DNA of 64,000 bases from CBDFNC01 sp965249895. GTDB lineage: Bacteria > Pseudomonadota > Gammaproteobacteria > Enterobacterales > CBDFNC01. The notes beneath the pieces were generated by a model, which saw only the letters and a list, made by a program, of their open reading frames with translations, did not search any database and had not been told where the DNA came from. The position numbers were made by a program, and so were the translations under genes. How positions within the stretch are numbered: position 1 is the first letter of the stretch; every line of letters begins with the position of its first letter. Below are positions 51,818 through 59,495 of this stretch, piece by piece. The stretch spans positions 124,001 through 188,000 of the forward strand of contig CBDFNC010000002.1 in the NCBI GenBank assembly GCA_965249895.1, in the 5' to 3' direction.

Positions 51818-52870
51818 ATGAGTGACTTATTATCTCAAGACGAAATCGATGCCCTACTCCATGGCGTCGATGACGTAGAGGAAGAAGAGGCTGCCCCCCA
51901 GGCAGATGCGGGTAATACCGTCACCTTTGATTTTTCGTCTCAAGATAGAATTGTACGTGGGCGTATGCCCACCCTTGAGCTGGTAAATGAACGTTTTGCC
52001 CGCCACTTGAGGATCAGCCTGTTTAATATGATGCGCCGCACCGCTGAAGTTTCTATCAACGGTGTGCAGATGATTAAATTTGGCGAATATGTGCATACCC
52101 TGTTTGTACCTACCAGCTTAAATATGGTGCGTTTTCGACCCCTTAAAGGCACAGCCTTGATCACCATGGAAGCCAGATTGGTGTTTATCCTGGTGGAAAA
52201 CTTCTTTGGCGGGGATGGTCGTTATCACGCCAAAATTGAGGGCCGGGAATTTACCCCGACCGAGCGACGCATTATTCAAATGTTGCTGAAGATTGTGTTT
52301 GAAGACTATCGAGAAGCCTGGGCGCCTGTGATGGACGCGGAATTTGAATACCTGGACTCGGAAGTGAATCCCGCAATGGCAAATATAGTGAGCCCTACCG
52401 AGGTCATAGTAGTGAATTCGTTTCATATTGAACTCGATGGCGGCGGCGGTGATTTTCATATTGCCATGCCTTATTCCATGCTCGAGCCCATTCGTGAACT
52501 CTTGGACGCCGGCGTACAGAGTGATAAAGAGGATACGGATTTTCGCTGGAGCAAGGCGCTGCAGGACGAGATCATGGATGTACCCGTGGAGCTGTCGACA
52601 AAACTGCTGGATAGTGAGCTAAGTTTGCGGGAAATTATGGAACTCAAGCCGGGGGACATTATTCCCGTAGATATGCCGGAATACCTGACTGTATTTATCG
52701 AAGATTTACCTACTTTTCGCGGTAAAATGGGGCGCACGAAAGAAAATGTGGCGGTAAAAATCACCCAGAAACTGAAGCGTCCCGAATCCGTGAAGTCAGA
52801 ATTGGAATTGGTTACTCGGCAAAATCAACGAGGTGGTGCAGGTGAACCGGGAGAGCTCGAAGGCGAATAA
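51818..52870 (+). CDS. fliM: Flagellar motor switch protein FliM
   Basis: FliM is the C-ring protein that binds CheY-P to change rotation. The 350-residue protein begins with the CheY-P binding motif (LLSQDEIDALLHGVDD), has the middle domain with LVNERFARHLRISLFNMMRRTAEV, and ends with the C-terminal SpoA domain (IMELKPGDIIPVDMPEYLTVFIEDLPTF). Start at ATG 51818, 10 bases after fliL. CheY is encoded at 62772. Confidence 0.95.
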   Translation: MSDLLSQDEIDALLHGVDDVEEEEAAPQADAGNTVTFDFSSQDRIVRGRMPTLELVNERFARHLRISLFNMMRRTAEVSINGVQMIKFGEYVHTLFVPTSLNMVRFRPLKGTALITMEARLVFILVENFFGGDGRYHAKIEGREFTPTERRIIQMLLKIVFEDYREAWAPVMDAEFEYLDSEVNPAMANIVSPTEVIVVNSFHIELDGGGGDFHIAMPYSMLEPIRELLDAGVQSDKEDTDFRWSKALQDEIMDVPVELSTKLLDSELSLREIMELKPGDIIPVDMPEYLTVFIEDLPTFRGKMGRTKENVAVKITQKLKRPESVKSELELVTRQNQRGGAGEPGELEGE

Positions 52871-52941
52871 GTCTCACCGACCGATGATGAAACGTGTGAA
52901 GATCCTGTAAAAGTGATGCAGTAAGTATTAAGGGTGTAAGG

Positions 52942-53325
52942 ATGAGTGAAGAAGATCAAATGGCGGACGAATGGGCGGCTGCGCTAGCTGAAGCTGAGGG
53001 CGAGGCACAACCTGCTGAGTTAGAAGAGTTTGTCGATGACTCAGCGCCATTAAGTTCGGAAGAAAGGCGTAAGCTGGATACCATTATGGATATTCCGGTG
53101 ACCATCTCCATGGAAGTGGGCCGTAGCCGAATCAGCATACGTAATTTACTGCAACTGAATCAGGGCTCTGTGGTTGAGTTGGACAGGGTCGCAGGTGAAC
53201 CATTGGACGTATTGGTTAATGGTACCTTGATAGCTCACGGCGAAGTGGTTGTGGTTAACGACAAGTTTGGTATCAGGCTAACGGATGTGATTAGTCAGAC
53301 CGAACGTATCAAGAAGCTTAAATAG
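52942..53325 (+). CDS. fliN: Flagellar motor switch protein FliN
   Basis: FliN is the lower C-ring component that works with FliM. The 127-residue product has an acidic N-terminus (about 1-45) and the C-terminal SpoA domain (IPVTISMEVGRSRISIRNLL, then QGSVVELDRVAGEPLDVLVN and GEVVVVNDKFGIRLTDVIS). The start has AGGGTGTAAGG upstream. A 71-base gap separates it from fliM; no promoter was identified there. Confidence 0.94.
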   Translation: MSEEDQMADEWAAALAEAEGEAQPAELEEFVDDSAPLSSEERRKLDTIMDIPVTISMEVGRSRISIRNLLQLNQGSVVELDRVAGEPLDVLVNGTLIAHGEVVVVNDKFGIRLTDVISQTERIKKLK

Positions 53326-53709
53326 ATGCGTTTTCTGTTGGCTTTATTCTGCCTTTTTCCTGCACTGGTGTGGGCGGAGCCTACGCAGCCGGATCTGGAT
53401 ATGTTCTCCCTGTTGTCTTCTTTGTTGATGGTGATTGCCGTTATTTTTGGCGTGGCTTGGGTGGCTAAAAAGGGACAGATTGGCAAACACTTTGGCGGTA
53501 ACAGTATGAAAGTTGTCGCTACGTTGCCCTTGGGAGGCAAGGAAAGGCTATTGGTTGTAGATATAGAAGGGCAGCAGTATTTGTTGGGGGCCAGCGCACA
53601 GGGAGTAAACCTTATCGACAAATTAGATAAACCCTTGGCCGCTTCCAGCACAAAACAGAAAGGCTTTGCCGAGCAATTTGCAGGGATGTTAAAAAAACAA
53701 AATGAATAG
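53326..53709 (+). CDS. fliO: Flagellar biosynthesis protein FliO
   Basis: FliO helps assemble the FliP ring of the export gate. The 127-residue protein has an N-terminal signal-like sequence (MRFLLALFCLFPALVWAEP) and one membrane segment (FSLLSSLLMVIAVIFGVAWVA, about 27-47), then a cytoplasmic domain with MKVVATLPLGGKERLLVVDIE. It starts one base after the fliN stop and overlaps fliP by 8 bases. Confidence 0.85.
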   Translation: MRFLLALFCLFPALVWAEPTQPDLDMFSLLSSLLMVIAVIFGVAWVAKKGQIGKHFGGNSMKVVATLPLGGKERLLVVDIEGQQYLLGASAQGVNLIDKLDKPLAASSTKQKGFAEQFAGMLKKQNE

Positions 53710-54445
53710 GATTCTGATCACTTTTTTTGCGCTGTGTATGTTGGTAAGTCCGGAACTGTTTGCGCAACCGGGTAACTTGCCTGCGATAACTGTAGTGACT
53801 AACCCTGACGGTGGCCAGGAGTACAGTTTAACCCTGCAGGTGCTGGCCTTGATGACGGCCCTCAGCTTTATCCCCGCCATGTTGATTATGATGACCTCTT
53901 TCACTCGCATTGTGGTAGTGATGGCAATCTTACGTCAAGCATTAGGCTTGCAGCAAACTCCGTCAAATCAGGTAATTATAGGCATCACTTTATTTCTGAC
54001 GTTTTTTATTATGGCGCCGGTATTCGATCGAATTAACGAGCAGGCAATACAGCCCTACCTTAGCGAGGAGATCCCCATTGCCGTAGCCATAGATAAAGGA
54101 AAAGAGCCGCTGAAAGCGTTTATGCTGGCGCAAACCCGGCTTACGGATCTGGAGACCTTTGTTAAACTGGCTGATATTCAAGTGGCTGATCCGGAGGAAG
54201 TACCTATGCGTGTACTGATCCCTGCATTTGTGACTAGTGAGCTGAAAACGGCCTTCCAAATTGGCTTTATGCTGTTTATTCCTTTCTTAATTATTGACTT
54301 GGTGGTGGCGAGTATTCTGATGGCCATGGGGATGATGATGCTGTCGCCGATGATAGTTTCGTTGCCCTTTAAATTGATGTTGTTTGTATTGGTGGATGGC
54401 TGGAATCTGGTCATAGGTAGCCTGGCGTCCAGCTTTGGTTTATAG
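53702..54445 (+). CDS. fliP: Flagellar export gate protein FliP
   Basis: FliP builds the core of the export gate with FliQ and FliR. The 247-residue precursor has a signal-like N-terminus (MNRILITFFALCMLVSPELFAQ), four membrane segments, and the conserved block MMTSFTRIVVVMAILRQALG followed by QTPSNQVIIGITLFLTFFIM, with PAFVTSELKTAFQIGFMLFIPFLIIDLV near the end. It overlaps fliO by 8 bases. Confidence 0.95.
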   Translation: MNRILITFFALCMLVSPELFAQPGNLPAITVVTNPDGGQEYSLTLQVLALMTALSFIPAMLIMMTSFTRIVVVMAILRQALGLQQTPSNQVIIGITLFLTFFIMAPVFDRINEQAIQPYLSEEIPIAVAIDKGKEPLKAFMLAQTRLTDLETFVKLADIQVADPEEVPMRVLIPAFVTSELKTAFQIGFMLFIPFLIIDLVVASILMAMGMMMLSPMIVSLPFKLMLFVLVDGWNLVIGSLASSFGL

Positions 54446-54454
54446 GGGGAATTT

Positions 54455-54724
54455 ATGTCACCCGAAGTTTTTGTCGATGTGTTCCGCTCCGCGCTCTGGA
54501 TAGTGCTGATATTGGTATCGGCTGCCATAGTCCCCAGCCTGCTCATAGGTTTAGTGGTTTCCATCTTCCAGGCTGCGACGTCCATCAACGAACAAACACT
54601 GAGCTTTCTGCCTCGATTAATAGTGACATTACTCGCACTTATGTATGGTGCCCATTGGGGTTTTCGAGTACTTATCGAGTTCTTTGAATCCATGGTCATG
54701 CAAATCCCCCAGGTTGTCGGATGA
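54455..54724 (+). CDS. fliQ: Flagellar export gate protein FliQ
   Basis: FliQ is a small gate subunit. The 89-residue product has two membrane helices (about 13-38 and 50-75) with the family sequence LIGLVVSIFQAATSINEQTL and SFLPRLIVTLLALMYGAHW. A GGGGGAATTT site precedes the ATG. Its end overlaps the fliR start. Confidence 0.94.
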   Translation: MSPEVFVDVFRSALWIVLILVSAAIVPSLLIGLVVSIFQAATSINEQTLSFLPRLIVTLLALMYGAHWGFRVLIEFFESMVMQIPQVVG

Positions 54725-55509
54725 CCTACCCTGCCGACGTGATTATAAATTGGCTGACCAGCTATCTTTGGCCATTTTGCAGGATCGCCGCATTATTAAT
54801 GGTGATGGTAGGAATAGGCGCAAGAACCACTCCGGTTCGGATCCGGTTATTTTTGTCTTTGGCCATTACCTTTGCAGTAGTACCTGTTTTGCCACCAATG
54901 CCGGCTGATATTGAACTTTTTTCTGCTGCGAGTGTTGTGGTTATTTTTCAGCAGGTCCTGATTGGTGTAGCGGTGGGAACTGTATCCGTGTTTGTGACAC
55001 AAACCTTTGTGATCGCCGGTCAGATAATCGCGATGCAGACAAGCCTGGGTTTTGCCTCCATGGCTGATCCGTTAAATGGCCAGTCTTCTCCTGTGGTGGG
55101 GCAGTTTTATTTAATACTGGTTACTTTGCTGTATTTTGCTATTGACGGTCACCTGATCATGATCAGCATGATAGTGGAGAGTTTTAATACCTTACCGGTT
55201 TCTACTCAGGGTTTGAATGCAATGGATTACCGGAACCTGACGGGTTGGTTCGGCATTATGTTTTCGGCGGCGTTGGCCATGTCCATGGCATCCATAGTGG
55301 CCATGCTACTGGTTAATTTCTCGTTTGGTGTGATGACCAGGGCCGCACCTCAGCTGAATATTTTTAGCCTGGGTTTTTCTATCAGTATGATATTTGGCCT
55401 GTTTATTCTTTGGCTAACCATAGGTCATGTATCAGGACACTTTGAAAGCCAATGGCTTCGCGGCGGCCAGTTTATGTGTGAAATGCTTAGGGGCGCTTGC
55501 AGCCCTTAA
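54721..55509 (+). CDS. fliR: Flagellar export gate protein FliR
   Basis: FliR is the last gate subunit and contacts FlhB. The 262-residue protein has about six membrane segments, beginning with LWPFCRIAALLMVMVG and including FQQVLIGVAVGTVSVFVTQ, and the family motif MQTSLGFASMADPLNGQSSPVVGQF. It overlaps fliQ by 4 bases. Its stop is at 55507-55509, followed by 93 non-repetitive bases and then the flhB repeat array. Confidence 0.93.
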   Translation: MTYPADVIINWLTSYLWPFCRIAALLMVMVGIGARTTPVRIRLFLSLAITFAVVPVLPPMPADIELFSAASVVVIFQQVLIGVAVGTVSVFVTQTFVIAGQIIAMQTSLGFASMADPLNGQSSPVVGQFYLILVTLLYFAIDGHLIMISMIVESFNTLPVSTQGLNAMDYRNLTGWFGIMFSAALAMSMASIVAMLLVNFSFGVMTRAAPQLNIFSLGFSISMIFGLFILWLTIGHVSGHFESQWLRGGQFMCEMLRGACSP

Positions 55510-55602
55510 CTGTGAGTTAGGCTAAGAAAGAACTATAGCCAATAGAAGGTGTTAATCGATGTCGGAATTCTAGGTTTAGGTATTGTCACCGGCGCGAATT
55601 AA

Positions 55603-56169
55603 ATGACTGAGTCTGGTTGGTGCATAGCCAGGAAAAAACCATTGCTTTTTAGGAGGACTAACTAAATGGCTGAGTCTGGTTGGTGCATAGTCAGGAAAAA
55701 ACCACCGTTTTTTAGGAGGACTAACTAAATGGCTGAGTCGGGTTGGTGCTTAGTCAGGAAAAAACCATTGCTTTTTAGGAGGACTAACTAAATGGCTGAG
55801 TCGGGTTGGTGCTTAGTCAGGAAAAAACCACCGTTTTTTAGGAGGACTAACTAAATGGCTGAGTCGGGTTGGTGCATAGCCAGGAAAAAACCATTGCTTT
55901 TTAGGAGGACTAACTAAATGGCTGAGTCGGGTTGGTGCTTAGTCAGGAAAAAACCATTGCTTTTTAGGAGGACTAACTAAATGGCTGAGTCGGGTTGGTG
56001 CTTAGTCAGGAAAAAACCATTGCTTTTTAGGAGGACTAACTAAATGGCTGAGTCGGGTTGGTGCTTAGTCAGGAAAAAACCATTGCTTTTTAGGAGGACT
56101 AACTAAATGGCTGAGTCGGGTTGGTGCTTAGTCAGGAAAAAACCATTGCTTTTTAGGAGGACTAACTAA
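55603..56169 (+). repeat. Tandem array 9 x 63 bp, each a mini-ORF copying the flhB start
   Basis: Nine units start at 55603, 55666, 55729, 55792, 55855, 55918, 55981, 56044 and 56107, each exactly 63 bases, with flhB at 56170. Each unit has ATG, 19 further codons and TAA, preceded by AGGAGG 9 bases upstream (from the previous unit). The flhB-like parts are ATGGCTGAGTCGG and GTCAGGAAAAAACC. A GTTGGTGCTTA-type insert shifts the frame relative to flhB, so the peptide reads MAESGWCLVRKKPLLFRRTN. Variation is limited to CATAGCC/CATAGTC/CTTAGTC and ATTGC/ACCGT. Units 6-9 are identical. Confidence 0.97.
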
Positions 56170-57300
56170 ATGGCTGAGTCGGACGGTCAGGAAAAAACCG
56201 AAGAAGCCACCCCCCGAAAACAACAGCAGAGCAGGGAAAAAGGCCAGGTTCCCCGATCAAAAGAGCTGGGGACTGCTGCGGTATTGATCATGGCGGCGTT
56301 TGCTATGGTGATGTTTGGCGATCCCCTGGCTAGGGCGCTGGTAATCACTATGAAGCGTAGCTTTACCCTCGATCGGGAGCAGGTATACGACACCGACCAA
56401 ATGCTGATTGCCTGGGTTGCTGGTTTCTCTGAGCTGATTTGGCCCGTGTTTGCCATTTTGGTGGCATTGTTTATTGCTGGGGTGATAGGGGCGATTTCCC
56501 TGGGCGGTGTGATAATAAGTGCGGAAGCGGCCAGACCAAAGTGGAGTAAGATCAGCCCGGCTGCCGGTCTTAAGCGTATGTTTGGCGTTCAGGCCTTGGT
56601 CGAGTTAATCAAGTCCATTGCCAAAGTTGCTGTGATTGGCGGCGTTGCCTGGGGCGTGCTTGCTATCGCGTTTGGCGATATCCTGGCGCTTAACGCTTCG
56701 TCGTTACCCGGCAGTGCGATTACGGCAATGGAGATGCTGCGCTGGATGTTTATCGTTTTATGCTGCTCTCTGGTGATCATAGTGGTTATCGATGTGCCTT
56801 ATCAGATATGGAACCATGCTAAGCAGCTAAAAATGACCAAGCAGGAAATCAAGGATGAATATAAAGACTCCGAAGGTAAGCCTGAAGTAAAACAAAGGAT
56901 ACGTCAGTTGCAGATGGAAGCGTCACAGCGCAGGATGATGTCTGATGTACCAGACGCGGACGTTATCGTCACCAATCCCAGCCATTACTCGATAGCGCTT
57001 AAATATGATAAGACAAAAACGGGGGCGCCCTTTGTGGTGGCAAAAGGAGTGGATCAAATTGCACTGAAAGTCCGTGAAATAGCCCGTGAATATGAAGTCC
57101 CTGTTATGCGTTCTCCCCAGCTTTGCCGGGCAATATATCACACCACAGAAATCGGTGATGAAATTCCCGAAGAGTTGTTTAATGCCGTGGCGCAAATACT
57201 GGCTTATATCTATCAGCTGGAGCAGTTCAGGCAAAGGAAAGCGAAAAGACCGACTCCACTGCCCCCTGAACTGCCAATACCAGATGACTTTAAATATTAA
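56170..57300 (+). CDS. flhB: Flagellar export apparatus switch protein FlhB
   Basis: FlhB sets export substrate specificity and self-cleaves after Asn in the NPTH motif. The 376-residue product has four membrane segments (first at about 31-50) and a C-terminal cytoplasmic domain with DVIVTNPSHYSIALKYD, so the motif is NPSH here instead of the usual NPTH. ATG 56170 has AGGAGG 9 bases upstream, from the ninth repeat. It starts MAESDGQEKTEEATPRK, as in the family. Length is normal, so this is the functional copy. Confidence 0.95.
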   Translation: MAESDGQEKTEEATPRKQQQSREKGQVPRSKELGTAAVLIMAAFAMVMFGDPLARALVITMKRSFTLDREQVYDTDQMLIAWVAGFSELIWPVFAILVALFIAGVIGAISLGGVIISAEAARPKWSKISPAAGLKRMFGVQALVELIKSIAKVAVIGGVAWGVLAIAFGDILALNASSLPGSAITAMEMLRWMFIVLCCSLVIIVVIDVPYQIWNHAKQLKMTKQEIKDEYKDSEGKPEVKQRIRQLQMEASQRRMMSDVPDADVIVTNPSHYSIALKYDKTKTGAPFVVAKGVDQIALKVREIAREYEVPVMRSPQLCRAIYHTTEIGDEIPEELFNAVAQILAYIYQLEQFRQRKAKRPTPLPPELPIPDDFKY

Positions 57301-57316
57301 CTTTCAGCTACCGATT

Positions 57317-57332
57317 AGGCGCGTTTATTGCA
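57317..57332 (+). promoter_or_regulatory. Candidate sigma54 promoter of flhA
   Basis: AGGCGCGTTTATTGCA has GG at 57318-57319 and GC at 57330-57331, 10 bases apart, 42 bases before flhA. The -24 half lacks the initial T. flhA is sigma54-dependent in vibrios. Confidence 0.6.
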
Positions 57333-57374
57333 TTTAGCAGTAAACGTCAGGGTTTTGGCTAACTAAGAAGAATT

Positions 57375-59477
57375 ATGGAACTACGCACTCAAGCTGAGAA
57401 TTTATGGGGCCATAGAGTTACGTTTGTTCGTAACTTAGGTACTCCCATTCTGGTACTCGCTACCCTGGCGATGGTGGTGCTGCCGATGCCAGCATTTTTG
57501 CTGGATATTCTGTTCTCCTTCAATATCGCCTTGGCAATGGTGGTGTTACTCGTCTCAATCTATACCAAGCGCCCGTTGGACTTTGCGGCGTTTCCTGCAG
57601 TACTGTTAATCGCAACTTTGCTAAGACTGGCGATGAATGTAGCCTCTACTCGAGTAATATTGCTGGAAGGTCATGAGGGGGGGGACGCCGCCGGTAAGGT
57701 GATAGAGGCATTCGGCTCCGTGGTGATAGGCGGTAACTATGCGGTGGGTCTGATCGTATTCCTTATCCTGATTATCATTAACTTCGTGGTTGTTACTAAA
57801 GGTGCGGGTAGGATTGCCGAAGTAAGTGCTCGCTTTACCTTGGACGCAATGCCAGGTAAGCAAATGGCCATAGATGCAGACCTGAATGCGGGTTTGATTG
57901 ACCAGGATGCTGCGCGAACTCGGCGCGAAGAGGTGACGCGAGAGGCTGACTTTTATGGCTCGATGGATGGCGCCAGTAAGTTTGTTAAAGGTGACGCGAT
58001 AGCTGGTATTTTGATCCTGTTTATCAATATTATTGGTGGCCTGATTATTGGGATGGTACAACATGATCTCTCCTTTTCGACAGCCACGGAAATATACACC
58101 TTATTAACCATAGGTGATGGTTTAGTCGCCCAAATCCCTTCACTGTTGCTCTCTATTGCAGCGGCGATTACCGTTACCCGGGAAAACCGAAACGAGCAAA
58201 TGGGTGAGCAAATATTTGCCCAGATGTTTAAAAACCCAAAAGCCTTGGCTGTCTCCGCCGCTATCTTGATTATCATGGGGTTAGTGCCGGGTATGCCGCA
58301 TTTTGCCTTTTTATTCTTGGGCGCAATCAGTGGCGGCATCGCCTATTGGCAGCATCGCCGGATCACTGTTAAGCCACAAGCCGAGGGTGGTGGTGAACAA
58401 GCTCAGACTGGTGAGCTGGCGACTGCCGAGCCGGTTAAAGAGTTGGGTTGGGACGATGTTCAACCCGTTGATACCATCGGCCTGGAAGTCGGCTATCGCT
58501 TGATCCCTCTGGTGGATAAGAGTCAAGGTGGTGAATTACTCGACAGGATCAAAGGGGTGAGAAAGAAACTTTCCCAGGAAATGGGTTTTCTCGTCCCTCC
58601 GGTGCATATTCGTGATAACTTGGACCTTCCGCCGAACCAGTATCGGATCACTCTGATGGGAGTGTCCAGTGGTGAAGCAGAGGTTTTTCACGATAAAGAA
58701 ATGGCCATAAACCCGGGTCAGATATTTGGTCAGGTAGAGGGTGTGGAAACCAGAGATCCCGCATTTGGTTTAGATGCTGTGTGGATTGGAGTAGAGCAGC
58801 GTGAACATGCGCAAGCTCTGGGATATACTGTGGTTGACTCCGCCACAGTTGTGGCTACGCATATGAGCCAACTGTTGACCAATAATGCGGCGCAACTCCT
58901 TGGCTACGAGGAAGTGCAAAACCTGTTAGACCTATTAGCCAAGAGTCATCCAAGGTTAGTGGAGGGCCTGGTGCCGGAGATCTTACCTTTGGGGACTGTG
59001 GTTAAAGTGCTGCAAAGTTTGCTTAATGAGGGCGTACCTATCAGGGATATTCGCACTGTCGTTCAGACTTTGGCTGATTACGGTACTAAGAGCCAGGATC
59101 CTGAAGTACTGACTGCGGCATGCCGTATCGCTCTCAAGCGGATGATCTCTCAGGAGATTATCGGTGGCGAAGCGGAAATGCCTGTCATAACTTTGTCACC
59201 TGAGCTGGAACAGATATTGCATCAGTCCATACAGGCTGGTGGCCATGAGGGCGCTGGTATTGAGCCAGGCTTGGCGGAGCGGATCCAAAGCTCATTAATT
59301 GACGCAACACAGCAACAAGAATTAGCAGGTCAGCCTGCGGTACTACTCACCTCTGGTGTGTTAAGAACCACGCTGGCTAAGTTTGTAAAAAATACTATTC
59401 CGAGTCTAAGGGTGCTGTCCTATCAGGAAGTGCCGGATGATAAGCAGATACGGATCGTAAGCTCTGTCGGGCAATAA
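57375..59477 (+). CDS. flhA: Flagellar export apparatus protein FlhA
   Basis: FlhA is the large export-gate component that docks substrates and chaperones. The 700-residue protein has eight membrane helices in its first about 330 residues, including the highly conserved FAAFPAVLLIATLLRLAMNVASTR and FTLDAMPGKQMAIDADLNAG. A cytoplasmic domain follows from about 350, with LLVTLLY-type features such as VPPVHIRDNLDLPPNQYRI. Length is typical. Confidence 0.96.
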   Translation: MELRTQAENLWGHRVTFVRNLGTPILVLATLAMVVLPMPAFLLDILFSFNIALAMVVLLVSIYTKRPLDFAAFPAVLLIATLLRLAMNVASTRVILLEGHEGGDAAGKVIEAFGSVVIGGNYAVGLIVFLILIIINFVVVTKGAGRIAEVSARFTLDAMPGKQMAIDADLNAGLIDQDAARTRREEVTREADFYGSMDGASKFVKGDAIAGILILFINIIGGLIIGMVQHDLSFSTATEIYTLLTIGDGLVAQIPSLLLSIAAAITVTRENRNEQMGEQIFAQMFKNPKALAVSAAILIIMGLVPGMPHFAFLFLGAISGGIAYWQHRRITVKPQAEGGGEQAQTGELATAEPVKELGWDDVQPVDTIGLEVGYRLIPLVDKSQGGELLDRIKGVRKKLSQEMGFLVPPVHIRDNLDLPPNQYRITLMGVSSGEAEVFHDKEMAINPGQIFGQVEGVETRDPAFGLDAVWIGVEQREHAQALGYTVVDSATVVATHMSQLLTNNAAQLLGYEEVQNLLDLLAKSHPRLVEGLVPEILPLGTVVKVLQSLLNEGVPIRDIRTVVQTLADYGTKSQDPEVLTAACRIALKRMISQEIIGGEAEMPVITLSPELEQILHQSIQAGGHEGAGIEPGLAERIQSSLIDATQQQELAGQPAVLLTSGVLRTTLAKFVKNTIPSLRVLSYQEVPDDKQIRIVSSVGQ

Positions 59478-59495
59478 GCGGCAGGAGGACGATAG

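Noticed and set aside
55603..56169. CRISPR array
   Set aside because: Units are contiguous 63-base copies with no unique spacers, start with the flhB start region, and no cas genes are present.
40754..56169. Insertion sequences or integrated element causing the repeats
   Set aside because: No transposase, terminal inverted repeats or target duplications are seen; unit sequences differ at each site and derive from the local genes.
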